A model generated the notes under the pieces. It had not been told where the DNA came from. It saw only the letters and a program-made list of their open reading frames with translations, and made no database searches. Of a stretch of DNA of 64,000 nucleotides, positions 34,495-45,783 are shown piece by piece (positions within the stretch are counted from its first letter, which is position 1; each line of letters opens with the position of its first letter). The translations under genes were made by a program, and so were the position numbers. The stretch is from Pyricularia pennisetigena (Eukaryota > Ascomycota > Sordariomycetes > Magnaporthales > Pyriculariaceae), in the NCBI RefSeq assembly GCF_004337985.1, contig NC_043744.1, positions 1,490,730 to 1,554,729 on the forward strand, written 5' to 3'.

Positions 34495-34499
34495 TGTCC
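34463..34499. repeat. Poly-T and (TG)n low-complexity tract upstream of the SDR
   Basis: A T-run of about 18 followed by TG dinucleotides lies just upstream of the SDR start (reads as CA and A runs on the coding strand). Confidence 0.7.
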
Positions 34500-34728
34500 T
34501 TGTGTGTTTTTTTGTGGAAATTAATAGAATGGAGCTAAAAGTCGTAGGACCCTGAAATTGGTCGATTTTATGCCAACAATACTTGGAAAGTCGGCGAGTT
34601 GACTTTGTGCGCGATTTATATGTCTATACGTATGTCTATATACTACAGTCTGTTTGTTCATGACCTCGTTAAGTACATAACTTCATATCAGATGCCCGAA
34701 GAACCCGCAACCGCACGACTCGCCAAAC

Positions 34729-36479
34729 CTAATCATCCCCGGGCAGGCGTATCTCATGGCCCGACCCCTCCTTCAGGAACGGATTCAGGCAGGCTCCTAG
34801 CGCCGCCAGCGCCGCGCAGATCCAGAACACCAGGCCAGTCACGTTGTGCGAGGCGCTGTACCCCAGAAGCGCACCGCCCAGCGCCGTGCTGCAGGCCCGG
34901 GTGGCAGTGCTGAGGACGAAAGCGAAGCTGTGCGTGCGCGCCAGCGCACTCGGGTGCGGACACGCCGAGTTGATCAGCACCGTTTGGCTCGGAGTTACGG
35001 TGCTCGTCATCAGCGCGGTCAGCATCTGCAACGCAATTATCACCAACCAGATCGGCACACCGGTTTTGCCGGCCGGGGGCGGGGTGGACGACGGCACCAG
35101 CGCCGCGAAGGGGTACGCGTAGTAGAGCAGTGGGAAGGCGAGGTAAAAGATCCGCCAGACGTGCAGGGCTCCGAGGCGCTGCGTAAGCCGTGGGTAGAGG
35201 AACAACTGCAGCGGGATGGAGAAAACGCCATACATGACGGTGTACACGGCCAGAGGTAGTGGAGTGAAGCCGGCGCCGCCACCGAAAAAGAAGGGCAGCT
35301 CCCGGCGAGACTCTTCCTCAGCTGTCGAAACCGGAGTTACTAACAGATTAGGGAAGGAGACGCTCGCAACTGTCAGGTGAGTATCGCAGATGAAGCAGGC
35401 CAGGAGGGTTATAAACATATTTTTGGTAAACATGCGGGTTGTAGGCAGCCTTGAAGGGATTTTGGGCTCTGTTAGGGTCGTCGGTGATTCGGGTAGGAAG
35501 GCCATTTCTTCTTCGCCTGAGTGGACAGGGTTGTATCCTAATTCCTTGCTGTCGCCCCGGACAAGCCCCAGCTTAGACATGAGATAGCGGGACAAGGCAA
35601 TACCCGGGTCGTATCTGTTGCGGACGAGCTTGGATGTCTGTATGGTAACGTGATGCGGTTAATGACTATCAATACGTGGTGCGGTTCATAGATTGTGCTG
35701 TGAGCATCAAGCTACCACTTACTTCTTTGAGAAACAAAATCGTCGTCAACAGCACAATCATGAGGAACCCAGCGTTGAGAAGCGCCGGTAGCGCGTACGG
35801 ATATCTAGCCAGCAGCCCAGCGCCCCTATGAGCTTTAGGGGTCAGCTCGACGGTGACGGCGGCGACGAGGGCGCTAAGGATGATGGCGAAGCCGGTGCTG
35901 ACATTGAGCAGAACAAAGGCTCGAGCTTGGAACCTGCTCTCGTGTCAGATGGAAAATTTCGTATACATAATCTGGGTGCGAGCTTACTTTTTCTCCTTTA
36001 CAACCTCGGACGTCATGGTGCGGACCATGGCGACGGTGCCATTGGTGAGGCCTTCAATGAAGCGGAGGACAAGGGCCTGTTGGAAGTTCGTCACAAAACC
36101 AAAAAGAGAACAGGCGACAACTGAGCATCACAGGTCAGCACCAAGCAAGCACCAGAAGAAAAGACGACGACATCAAAACATACAAGATCCAAGCAAACTC
36201 AGCACAACCACAAGTTTTCTCCCGCCCCTCGGCGAGTCCGCTACATTCCCCAAAAACATGCTTGCCAAACCCTGCGCCACGGTATAGGCGGCCTGCAGCA
36301 GCGTCACCTGCTGAACAACCTTTGCGCTCGGCAGGGAAGGGTCCAGCCATTGCAGCTGGAAATAGACATACGACGAGATTGAGACTTTGACGATGGGCTC
36401 GCAGAAGCGCACTAGGAAGAGAATCAACAGCTGATCTTTGCCCGGGAGGGACGCCCAGGTCACCTTGTCTTCAGCCATG
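34729..36479 (-). CDS. MFS transporter, probable efflux or uptake pump
   Basis: A multi-exon gene starting at 36479 (MAEDKVTWASLPG). The first exon has helix 1 (QLLILFLVRFCEPIVKVSI) and the segment ASMFLGNVADSPRGGRK, the loop 2-3 MFS signature. Exon 2, starting near 36132, contains FVTNFQQALVLRFIEGLTNG. Further exons give 'AFVLLNVSTGFAIILSALVAAV' and a long central loop, and the last (35595 to the stop at 34729) holds the C-terminal helices including ALQMLTALMTSTVTPSQTVL. Total about 500 aa with 12 expected helices. It resembles fungal MFS proteins of the ZIFL/proton-coupled antiporter type. Substrate unknown; a place in the cluster suggests export of the product or a precursor. Confidence 0.82.
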
Positions 36480-37485
36480 TTCTCTTTTTTTTTTCTATGC
36501 TTCTTTCTTGTTTCGCGTAATGTGTCTGTTGTTCGGAGACTCTGGGTGCAGTGCAGCAGTGAGTTGAGGGAATTTGCTGCTTCAGCTGCGGTGCATAGCC
36601 AATGAGGGAGGATATTCAACTAAAGAGTGTTAATTCTGATGATATTCAATGAAGGGAATATTATTCGTCAGCCGAAGATACTTGCCCCATGCGCTGGAAA
36701 TATTTTGGGGAAAGAAAACCCGAAAGCACCTGTTCCCTGCTCAACGAAAAAAAAAAAAGGTGCAGAAGAAAACAAAAGAACAAGGGCAGTCCCGGTCACG
36801 CACAAAGTAGCTCAGTACTACTCTACGTTTGTTCATTACGTAACGGCCCCGCGGGTGAATAGCACAGCCTACTCGGGGCGTGAACCCACTGTTAACGGGA
36901 ATCTCTTTGCGGATCTGATATCCATCTGCCCCGGAATTTGGGGACCCACAGCAGCGGTGACAGCCGTTCCCGCTTGCTAAATCAAACTCGACAGATGTCG
37001 AGCCTGAGTCAGGATAGCGAACAGACAGGGCATCCCTGCTCTCCAAGGACAAAACAGCGAAAAACTTCATACGGATCTACTGTAGTATAATGTACCCATA
37101 AAGGTGCACACCCTTAGGTGGGACTCCTTATTGATAACCCCCGCCTACCAAAACCATGGCACTACCCTTGCTAGTCTTGTCGCTTTATATCCATAACAAA
37201 TGTTCGGTCATCTATTCGGCCTTGGTGCATGCATACAGACATGCAGTCTTTCGCTTAAAAGGCTGCCCAGGAGTGTGTGGTGATTGGACAAGGCCAACAA
37301 GGAACTTTTGAATGCTACATATAGTAGTGATTTTCATTACGACATTTACTGTCGCCATTAAAATCGGAAACTCCATGTAACAAGATCAAATCCCGGAAAC
37401 GATGAAGAACGCATTGTACTCTCAATTTTTTTTTTCAAGTCTACAACGCTAGAGGCGAGCCAACACGCCCATCACCCAACTCGTC
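36480..37485. promoter_or_regulatory. Divergent promoter between two MFS genes
   Basis: A 1.0 kb spacer separates two divergent transporter start codons. No coding sequence is supported. No specific regulatory motif could be assigned. Confidence 0.45.
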
Positions 37486-39297
37486 ATGTCGCAGCTAGCT
37501 CCACCTGGGCCCTCGGGCACAGAGACCCCGATCGCCGCGCAGGCGTCGATGGGCCAGCCAACAACGGCAGACGCGGCGGAGCCCACCCAATCAGACTCAG
37601 CCAAGGGCTTCCGATTCTGGGCCGTCATGGCTGCCCTCGCTGCCGGCAAGCTGATGCTTGCGCTTGAGACCACGATCGTGGCCACTGCGATGCCGACGAT
37701 TGCAAGCGAGTTGCGCATGGGTGGCGAATATGTGTGGGTGTCCAACGGGGCGGCGCTAGCGAGGTTCGTGTTGTCTCTCTCTCTCTCTCTCTTTCTCTCT
37801 TTCTCTCTCACCCAACCCCCTTCCTTCCCAGCCCCTCCTCCATGTCCTTCACGAATCGCAACTAACTCCCATCCCAGCGCGGCAATATCCCCACCCTTGG
37901 GCCAGCTATCCGACCTCTTCGGTCGGCGCTTGCCCACCGGCCTCTCGTTCCTGGCCTTTGTGGCCGGGGGTATCCTTTCCGGCGCGGCAACCTCCTCCGC
38001 CCACCTCATCGCCGGCCGCATCGTGCAGGGCCTGGGCGCCGGAGGCATCAACGTCATGGTGGCCATCGTGGTGTCGGACCTCGTCCCCGTCCGCGGCCGC
38101 GGCATGTACATGGCCATCATGCTGGCCGCGTACCTGATCGGCGCGACGAGCGGTCCGCTGCTGGGGGGCGTGCTGGCGCAGGCCGGGCTCTGGCGCTGGG
38201 TGTTTTGGCTGCCGGCGCCGTTTGGCGTCGCCAGCCTGGTGCTGCTGGGCGTGTGTCTGAAGGGCGCCGTGAGGGATGCCCACGTCGGCTGGCGCGAGAA
38301 GCTCAAGACGGTCGACTACGGCGGCAACGCCATCCTCACCGCCGCCACCGCCAGCATGCTCTACGCCGTCACCTACGCCGGCACGGAGCACCCTTGGTCG
38401 GACGCGCGGACCATCGCCCCCCTGACGGCCGGCGTCGTGGGGCTGGGGCTGTTCGTCCTCCTGCAGCACCGGCTTGCTGGAAGCGGGACCGTGCAGCCCG
38501 TCATGCCGCTGCGGCTGGTGGCGCACCGCGCGGGCGCGACCGTGGCCTTTGGCGCCTTCACCAGCAGCCTCCTCAGCACCTGGGTCAACTTCCTGCTGCC
38601 GGTCTACTTCCAGGGCGTGCTGGCGTCCACGCCCTCCCGCTCCGGTGTGCAGATGCTGCCGATAGTCACGGTGGCCGTGCCGGCCAGCATCGTCTCGGTG
38701 GTGCTGGTGAGCCGGCTGGGGCGGTACAAGCTCCTGCACGTGGCAGGGTTCGCTGGCATGTGCGCCGCCTGCGGTCTTTTCAGCATCCTGAAAAGCACCT
38801 CGGGCGATGCCGAGTGGGTCGGATACGAGGTGCTGTTCTCGGTCGGGTTGGGCATGGTTGTCAACACCCTCCTGCCGGCGTTTCAGGGCGCCGTGGCCGA
38901 GGAGGACCAGGCGATGGCGACGAGCACCTTCACGTTTGTCCAGAGCCTTGCTATGATCTGGAGCGTGACAGTCCCGGCTGCCGTGTTCAACAACCGGTTC
39001 GATGCGCTCTCGGGTTCCATCACGGACCAGGGCGTCAGGGCACAGCTGGTCGGCGGCAGGGCTTACGGGTCTGCCACGCGAGCGTTTCTGGTGGGGCTGG
39101 ATGAGGGGACCAGAGGAGAGGTGGTGGGTGTTTTTCAGGCTGCGGTGAGTTTTGTGTGGTATGTTGCTATTGCGGTTTCTGGTCTCGGAGCCCTGGTGGC
39201 TTGCGCCGAGAAGGAGATTCTGTTGCGGGAGGAGCTAGAGACGGACTTTGCACTTGAAGAAGTCAATGTAAAGGTAGGAGATAAGAGCGGCAAGTAA
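37486..39297 (+). CDS. MFS drug efflux pump, DHA2/14-spanner type
   Basis: Two exons (37486-37763, 37878-39297; the 114-bp intron is divisible by three and rich in CT repeats, so it reads through) give about 565 aa. Features: LALETTIVATAMPTIAS (helix 1 motif), GQLSDLFGRR (motif A), GRIVQGLGAGGINV (motif B), GPLLGGVLAQAG (motif C), and 14 expected helices. This is the toxin/antibiotic exporter family seen in many fungal metabolite clusters. It is a good candidate for export or self-protection. It is convergent with UstYa 3, whose stop is only 58 bp away. Confidence 0.92.
   Translation: MSQLAPPGPSGTETPIAAQASMGQPTTADAAEPTQSDSAKGFRFWAVMAALAAGKLMLALETTIVATAMPTIASELRMGGEYVWVSNGAALARFVLSLSLSLFLSFSLTQPPSFPAPPPCPSRIATNSHPSAAISPPLGQLSDLFGRRLPTGLSFLAFVAGGILSGAATSSAHLIAGRIVQGLGAGGINVMVAIVVSDLVPVRGRGMYMAIMLAAYLIGATSGPLLGGVLAQAGLWRWVFWLPAPFGVASLVLLGVCLKGAVRDAHVGWREKLKTVDYGGNAILTAATASMLYAVTYAGTEHPWSDARTIAPLTAGVVGLGLFVLLQHRLAGSGTVQPVMPLRLVAHRAGATVAFGAFTSSLLSTWVNFLLPVYFQGVLASTPSRSGVQMLPIVTVAVPASIVSVVLVSRLGRYKLLHVAGFAGMCAACGLFSILKSTSGDAEWVGYEVLFSVGLGMVVNTLLPAFQGAVAEEDQAMATSTFTFVQSLAMIWSVTVPAAVFNNRFDALSGSITDQGVRAQLVGGRAYGSATRAFLVGLDEGTRGEVVGVFQAAVSFVWYVAIAVSGLGALVACAEKEILLREELETDFALEEVNVKVGDKSGK
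37764..37877 (+). repeat. CT-rich intron of the MFS pump
   Basis: The intron begins GTTCGT, carries a (TCTC)n tract (about 37774-37808) and ends CCCAG. Removing it restores the usual SxxxxPLxGQLSDLFGRR sequence. Confidence 0.75.
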
Positions 39298-39355
39298 TAG
39301 AATAGTAGGTATTTCTGTACTGTACAAAAGTCAAAGCGCAAAGACACCAATTTAC

Positions 39356-40411
39356 CTACTGCTCACCATCTTTCAACGGAATCCTTTCCCCCTCACCTCT
39401 CAACAAGCCCCAGTTATTCGAGGTCCGTCTCTCCAGTACCCACTGCGTCAGCGCATCCCAGTCCTTGCACTGATGTTCGTAACCCCAGCCGTCTTCAACT
39501 TTTTCATTCCACCGATGCCATTCGAGCGTTACGTCGGCTGCGCACATGATGTTCTGCCGCAAGTAATCCCAACAATGGTTGAGGTGCTCCTTGTTCCATC
39601 CAGGGTCTGTGGGAAGCTCCCGCTTTGTGTGATTGTTGTTCACAATATCAAGGAGGTCGTAATAGCTTCGCATTGTGCTGTACTGCAGAGGGTGTCAGTC
39701 TTTAATAGTCGGAGAATAATTGTTACAACGAAAGAGCCAAAAAAGACAAAGAAACAAAGATAAAGAAAAGAAATAGAGTGCTTACTAGGCAGTGCAGTTG
39801 ATGATACACGGACGGCAGCGCAATGTGCTCAGGCAGCGACTGGTTTAGCCCCGGCATATCCGGGAGGGCGGTCTTGTTGCGCATGAACACCCAGCCTCGG
39901 CCCTCTGCAGTAAATGGTAAATCAGCAAATGAGATCATACAAGATATTTTTGTCCATTTCCCCGGCGTATCAAAAAGAAAAAGCTTACTTGGCAAAAGGG
40001 AGTTCCACGCAGCGATACTTTCATCGTTAGGTTCCTGCCCAAAGAGCGGCTCGCTATGCATGACCTTCTTCACGGGAACTATACAATTCACCTTGGACTT
40101 TAGCATAAAAGAACACTCCCTGCGGCTTCAACAAACAAATGCTGCAGAAACTCACTCTGAGGAGGAAACCAATCTGGCTGCGGCGGATAAACCACCGTCG
40201 TGGGTGGCGGCACAGGCCTCAGCGCATAGAGCAGGACGCCAAAGCACACAATGTTGGACACGGCAAGCAGCGCCACGGCCCAGCGCAGGTGAGATGAACG
40301 AGGCACACTGTTGACCGGCGCATCGTTCAGCAGGCCGAACTTTTCATCGCTTTCGGAGGACGGGCGAGCTGTGCTGCTTCCCTCAGAGCTCGCTTTGGAT
40401 GACTTTTGCAT
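39356..40411 (-). CDS. UstYa-family (DUF3328) protein 3
   Basis: Four exons on the minus strand, with ATG at 40409-40411 and stop at 39356-39358. The N-terminal tail is Ser-rich, followed by a membrane helix (RWAVALLAVSNIVCFGVLLYAL, about residues 43-64), QPDWFPPQ, IPVKKVMHSEPLFGQ, YHQLHC (first HxxHC) and KEHLNHCWDYLRQNIMC (second HxxHC), and the C-terminal GYEHQCKDWDALTQWV. Exon number, intron phases (including the A|TT split before xPVKKV and the intron right after HQLHCL) and C-terminal sequence match UstYa 1. Probable metal-dependent oxidase anchored in an internal membrane; the substrate is unknown. Confidence 0.9.
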
Positions 40412-41486
40412 TTTTGGTGGGCGGGGGGGATTCAGCAAAAACGTGCTGGGAAGTAATCATGAAAGACTTGCTATCATCAGAGATTGCTCTATGCCAGCCC
40501 AACCAGGTGTGGACGTGGGAGGTTCCAAAAAAAAAAAAAAACACAGCGGTCCCTTTCGACTTGGAGCGCGCACGGGGGCGTCCCCTTCCGCCTACAATTG
40601 TACCAAGCAGTACCACACTAGGCTTGACACAGCGGGGGGAGGGAGTCCCACCATTGCAGGTTGCTTGACAAGCATGACTCGAGGGCGGATGTGCATTTTT
40701 GAAAGCTAAATACACTCTAAACTAGTGGCTCTACTCTAATCGGCCAACTAATCTGTGCTGCTGCCGCCAACGGGGCAAGAGTCGTGTTGTGCCCACAGTA
40801 CCTTCTGGTCTAGTCCGTTGGGGGTGCACCTATAAGCCCGGCATTGATGAAACCACATTTACCCACTCACAAACAATCTTCATCGGGGACCACCTCGGGT
40901 TCTTTATGGGGCTTGAAGATGGTTACTGGCGATACGGGCGACCCCAGCTAGTGGCGGTGTGCTAGTAATGCTTCTTTTTGCTCGGGTAGGTGGGTATGTG
41001 GTTGGGTTCTAGTTATCGCTTCTTTTTTTTTTTTGTTCTTTTGCTGATTGTGGTCTTGAAAATATCTGCTTAGGTCAAAAGTTGCTCACGATCCGTGGTG
41101 CCTTATAAATGTGCCATTCGGGTAGGTGCGGCAAAGTAAATAAGGGGTGGATGCAAGGGTTAGAAAAAAAAAAAAAAAGAAAAAAGTTCATTTGATTCAA
41201 GTACTTGTCGAACTTATTTGTCCCCGCGAAGATTAATTCTTTTTGGAATTGTGAGACTTGGCAATAACAGTGTCAAATGATGATTCGGGGTTATCCGGGC
41301 TACCTGTTTTGGCAGTGGAGTCTTTGTACAAACTCTGGAGGATCCGTTGCATGCTACAGTAGTCGTGGCCATTCCACCTGAGTTGCTCATACCAGCAGAC
41401 CACTCTGAGCTTGGGGTTGGGAGTATTATGCAGTAACAAATCAGCCAGCCCATATCCGATTCACAACCAAAGATTCGACCAATCAA
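40412..41486. other. Intergenic region between UstYa 3 and UstYa 4
   Basis: About 1.1 kb with the UstYa 3 promoter, poly-A/T tracts (40528-40541, 41021-41034, 41164-41177) and no recognisable gene. Confidence 0.4.
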
Positions 41487-42981
41487 TCAATGCTTCTCAT
41501 TCTGCTTCTTGGCAAACTCCTCCAAGAACCTCTCGGCATCCTCCTTGCCCGTGCCGATCCCCTGCTCCCGCGCCCACTTCTTGTAGTCCTCGCGCTGGGA
41601 AAACTCCTCAAAGTCCACAACGCCTTCAATGTTGTGCAGAATGAATCTGCCGTCTTCGTCGAGGAAGTTGCCTGTTTTTTGTGTATTTTGTTAAAACCAT
41701 GAATTTTCAATACCAACCACCACTTATTCATTTTGGCCGGGCTGCTCTTCTTACCGAAAATAGGATGCTTCATGTCTATAGGGATCCAATATTAGCCTCG
41801 TGTAAACGTAAAAAGTAAAATCAATAAAGAATTTTTTTTTTTTGGCATGTGACTTACGAGAAACAGTTGACATGGTCTCGGAATGAACCATCGAATGCTC
41901 CTCTCCCCAGCTCACCAACCGCTCCCAATCCACGCACGACCGCTGCACGCTATCCCACTTGAGCACGGGGATGTAGTCATCTGCCGACCAGTGCAGCAAA
42001 ACCGGCGTCATATCGGCCTGGCATTTGGACGAGGAGAGAAGGTGATAGAGACAGTGTGCTTTTTTGTCATGTGTTAGCATTTAATCGATAACATCATCTT
42101 TTTTGGGATCAGAGATTGCCTACTGAGGTGGCTACGTTGCTTTTCTTTTCCTTTTTCGGTTATGTTGGGGAAATAGTACTCCTGGTGGATGGTCTGGTAG
42201 ATGTAGTTCTGTAGCCAGGGCAGTGAGTGTCAGAATTCATCATTCGCGAGGTAGCGAGGAGGGGGCGGGGAGAACTTACAATGCAGTGCAGATTGTGCAC
42301 CACGGCAATACCACCGACACTATTGTGGTCAGCTTTCTATGTTATTCGTGGTTTGGTCCTTTTTTTTCGCAACTCACTAGCCGCCCTTGCCGTCGTCAAA
42401 CGGAATGGCATCGTTGGAGTCGCCCAGCTTCTCGGCCTCGGAGTCGGGCAGACGAGCCGAGAAAGCTAGTCGTTGTCATCAGCATGTGAAAAATAGACAA
42501 ATTTAGGGATGTGACAATGGGGGCACCTACTCAGAAGCAGCTTGCGCCAATTGCTATCCAGCTCAGCGCTGGGCCTGCCGAGAAAGCCGTCCGAGTGGTG
42601 CGGCGTGGCCGGGTTGAAGCCCAAAGGCTTGTATCCGATCTGGTCCTGTTGTTTGTGTATTTGTTTTGCTCAGTCGGAGAAGGCCATGTTTACTATTACC
42701 GGTGCAATCAAAGGTATTTCTGCCAGGATAACGCCAGGATAACTCACCCACAAGTGCACTGTATCGCTCGCCGCAAACCTCGGGCAGTAAGGCTTGTGAA
42801 TGACCTCTTGCGCGTAGTAGAGCACGGCTGCTGTGTAAAGGCCCAAGCCCAGCGCAGCGGCCAGCACGCCGCAAGCGCGCTTCACCTTGGACTTTTTCTT
42901 GGGCGGCTCATACTTGACCTCGTTTGTGATTGAGATATTGTCCAGGTCTTCGGACAGGCGGTGGTAATCAGTCGAAGGCAT
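41487..42981 (-). CDS. UstYa-family (DUF3328) protein 4
   Basis: A many-exon gene with ATG at 42979-42981 and stop at 41487-41489. A Lys-rich cytosolic tail (PPKKKSKVKRA) precedes a membrane helix (ACGVLAAALGLGLYTAAVLYYA). Then come PYCPRFAASDTVHLW, DQIGYKPLGF, LDSNWRKLLL, VVHNLHCI (first HxxHC), YIYQTIHQEYYFPNIT, HCLYHLLSSSKCQADMTP (second motif region), WDSVQRSCVDWERLVSW and a last exon, NFLDEDGRFILHNIEG to KKQNEKH. Domain order and exon breaks follow UstYa 2, its likely paralogue. Exon borders in the middle are less certain because introns there are short and T-rich. Probable oxidative tailoring enzyme. Confidence 0.8.
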
Positions 42982-43422
42982 GTTGGAAGATGACGAAGCA
43001 AACAACACCGGTGGACTGGAGTTGCAATGGGACAGAAATGGAATTGCTTGGGGCGATTGAACAGAGGCGGGTAGGGGTCATTGAATAATAGGTGCTGGCT
43101 CCATAAGACCCGTAGCCAGGTGGGCTGGGGCAAGCCATCCCAGAAAACTTTATTTTTAATCTGTGTTCTACCTTTTATCCTCTGCAAACCTGGAAAAAAA
43201 AAAGAAGAAAAAGACTGTGCGAAGCAGCATGATTATTATCTCACGCTGGCTTGACAGTTTATCCGCATACATACAGAATAATACATTCCAAAAAAAGGCC
43301 ATGTACATACATTTTACGTGTTGGGAGCCGCACAAAACTAATAATCAAGGCTGTGTCCAATAGACTCGCCCTATTTGGTCCAAATTTCGCAGCTTACTCT
43401 ACTCACAGCACCATCCACGGCA
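42982..43422. promoter_or_regulatory. Divergent promoter of UstYa 4 and the sugar-transporter-like gene
   Basis: A 441-bp spacer between two divergent starts. It is AT-rich with an A-run (43194-43210). No specific site was seen. Confidence 0.45.
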
Positions 43423-45054
43423 ATGACATCCTCTACATCTTCTTCGTTCGACCTTCCCACAGAAACTGTAAACGAAAGGCTCCTGTTCGAGACTGAGGAT
43501 CCCGACCATCAACCACCACCCGAACGACTTCCGACGGGCCGTCTATTGCTCCTGACATGTCCTAATATCGGGCTGCAGGTCTGCTGGTTCCTGTTGCAAT
43601 CCAGCGGCACGGTAAGTCGCCCTTCAACCCGCCCCATCCTCTCCGCCATACTTACACAACAGAACCAGCCCTACCTTCGCTCCCTCGGTATAACCCCATC
43701 CTGCATCTCCCTGATATGGGCACTGGGGCCAATTTTTGGCGCCTTTGTCCAGCCGGTAATCGGTCAAATAAGCGATGAGTTGCAACATCCACTGGGCCGC
43801 CGCAAACCCGTCATGCTCGTCGGTGCGGGCACCGTCATTTCTTCCGTGCTGCTCATTGCCTACGCGCCGGAACTAGCCCCGCCGGACACGAACGCTTGGG
43901 AACCCCGGGCCGTGGCTGTTGCTTGTTTGGTCATGATTCTCTTTGCGATCAACGCATTCTCGGTGGGCGTCCGCGCCATCGTCGTCGACGTCTGCCCTGC
44001 CTCCCAGCAGCCTGCCGCTGCGGCGTGGGCCATGCGTTGGAACGTGCTAGGTTCCGCCGTATTGTCCATGTTTGGGGTCGTTTCCACCCTGCAGGGCCGC
44101 CGCGATACCGACCCGGCGGCAGTGTTTTTGAGGCTGGCCTACGTGGCAGCTCTGTTATCTGCGGTCACCGTCGGGTTGGTGTGCAAATTTGTGCCCGACG
44201 TTGCGCCACCCCGGCCAAAACTCCAAGAGGGCGGTATTGGGCGCGTCGTGGCTATGTGTTTGCCCGGTGAGATTTACCGGCGTTGGGGAAAGTTACCGCC
44301 CTTGACTGGACAGGTTTGCGGTGTGCAATTCATCGCATGGCTGGGATGGTTTCCCGTGTTGTATTATATGTCTACGTAAGTTTTGGCTGCCCTTGGTGTA
44401 CGTATATGGAAGTGACTAACTTTAGCGTCTAGATTCGCATACGAAACAGGTACAGCTCCCGACTTATTCCGCTTGCGATATTTCACACTAACGAGATTTT
44501 TTTCAGCTTTATACCAAGGAACCAACCATCCAAGGCCACAAGCCCAGGCAAAACTCTACCCCGTCTATGCCTCCTTATCCTTTTCCTTGGGCACCCTCCT
44601 CTGCACGCTCATTTTGACCCTTTTTACCGCCACCCGTCTTCTCACTCCGGAGCACCTCCCACGACTTTGGCTATTTTCTCAGCTTGTCGCAACCATATCC
44701 CTTTTACTAACGATACCGTTACAAACCGCTATCGCGGCCCTGATCCTCATCGCCCTCATCGGCGCGACCTGGGCCGTGACGATGTGGGTGCCCTTCGCTC
44801 TCGTCAACACCGAGCTGGCGTCTCTCCGCACCGGGGTCGCGGGGGTCCAGGGCCTGCACAACATGGCCTTGAGTCTCCCGCAGGTGGGAAGCGCTCTGCT
44901 GTGCGCTTTTGTGCTGGCCGGGCTGGACATGCTGGGCGTGGCGCACGGCGCAGTTTGGCTGCTCCGTCTGGCGGCTGTTCCGGTTGCGTGGTCGACTTGG
45001 CTGATCTGGCGGCTGAACGAGGATGTGGCGTCAAGTTTAACGTCTGTTCATTGA
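43423..45054 (+). CDS. Sucrose/glycoside-H+ symporter-like MFS (GPH type)
   Basis: Several exons. The start at 43423 (MTSSTSSSFDLPTE) is preferred to an in-frame upstream ATG at 43375. The sequence shows the sucrose-transporter family pattern: ITPSCISLIWALGPIFGAFVQPVIGQISDELQHPLGRRKPVM (the loop signature SDxxxxxxGRRRP). It has AWAMRWNVLGSA in the middle, and at the end an LVNTELA...GVAGVQGLHNMALSLPQ segment. A 50-odd bp intron divisible by three (about 43614-43661, GTAAGT...CAACAG) lies after LLQSSGT. Two short introns lie near 44378-44510. About 480-490 aa. It may import a sugar or sugar-like compound; its role beside the UstYa genes is unclear, and it may mark the cluster edge. Confidence 0.85.
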
Positions 45055-45740
45055 GGGATTCTCGGCAAGTTTGCTTTTCGGCAGGTAGTTGCCCAGGTTG
45101 AAGGGGGATGTAATACAATATTTGGGCAGTATTCTTTGGGGGTTCCAAGTTGCAAAAACCTGAAATAGAGAGAATGAAAGTCTCAAGTCAGTAACCGAAA
45201 GAGGTTGACATCTACAATGTTTTATGTTGTTCGAGCAAAACAACAGAGCCAGTCAAATAGTCCAGCCATTGGCGCTGGCAGCCAGTATGTCGTACTTGGT
45301 TCAAAATCACTTGGTCATTCTCCACGTTGGCCAAGCCGTCAAGTTTGTAAATTTCATCAACCCAGCGACTCCCGCTTCTCATCGACATTGACGAAAAAGA
45401 ACGGGTACTTCCCGGCTAACCATATTGTCATGGCCATGGTTGCACCCGGGGATGTGGCTAACCTCGCCGTTGCTGGTGGTTAGGGTGGACAGTATGGTTC
45501 CTTTACTGTTAAGTCTTCACGAATAGTGCAAAGGCTGAAATCACGGCATCTGCCCAGTTCTTCGTCTTTATGGACCGGACCACTCCACGATATATTGGTG
45601 CTCGGCCATCCCGGCTTTCAAGATTCGAAACGGAGACGCAAGGTCTTTCCAGTTTCCCAATGAAAGCATCAATCGTCAGAAATGAATCAAGTTGCTGTTG
45701 GGCACGCCGGATTCGAAAAGATTCCAACCCCCCCCCCCCC

Positions 45741-45783
45741 NNNNNNNNNNNNNNNNNNNNNNNNNNNNNNNNNNNNNNNNNNN
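45741..45783. other. Assembly gap (43 N)
   Basis: The gap lies between a C-run (45727-45740) and a T-run (45784-45798). The size is as given in the sequence and may not be real. Confidence 0.98.
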
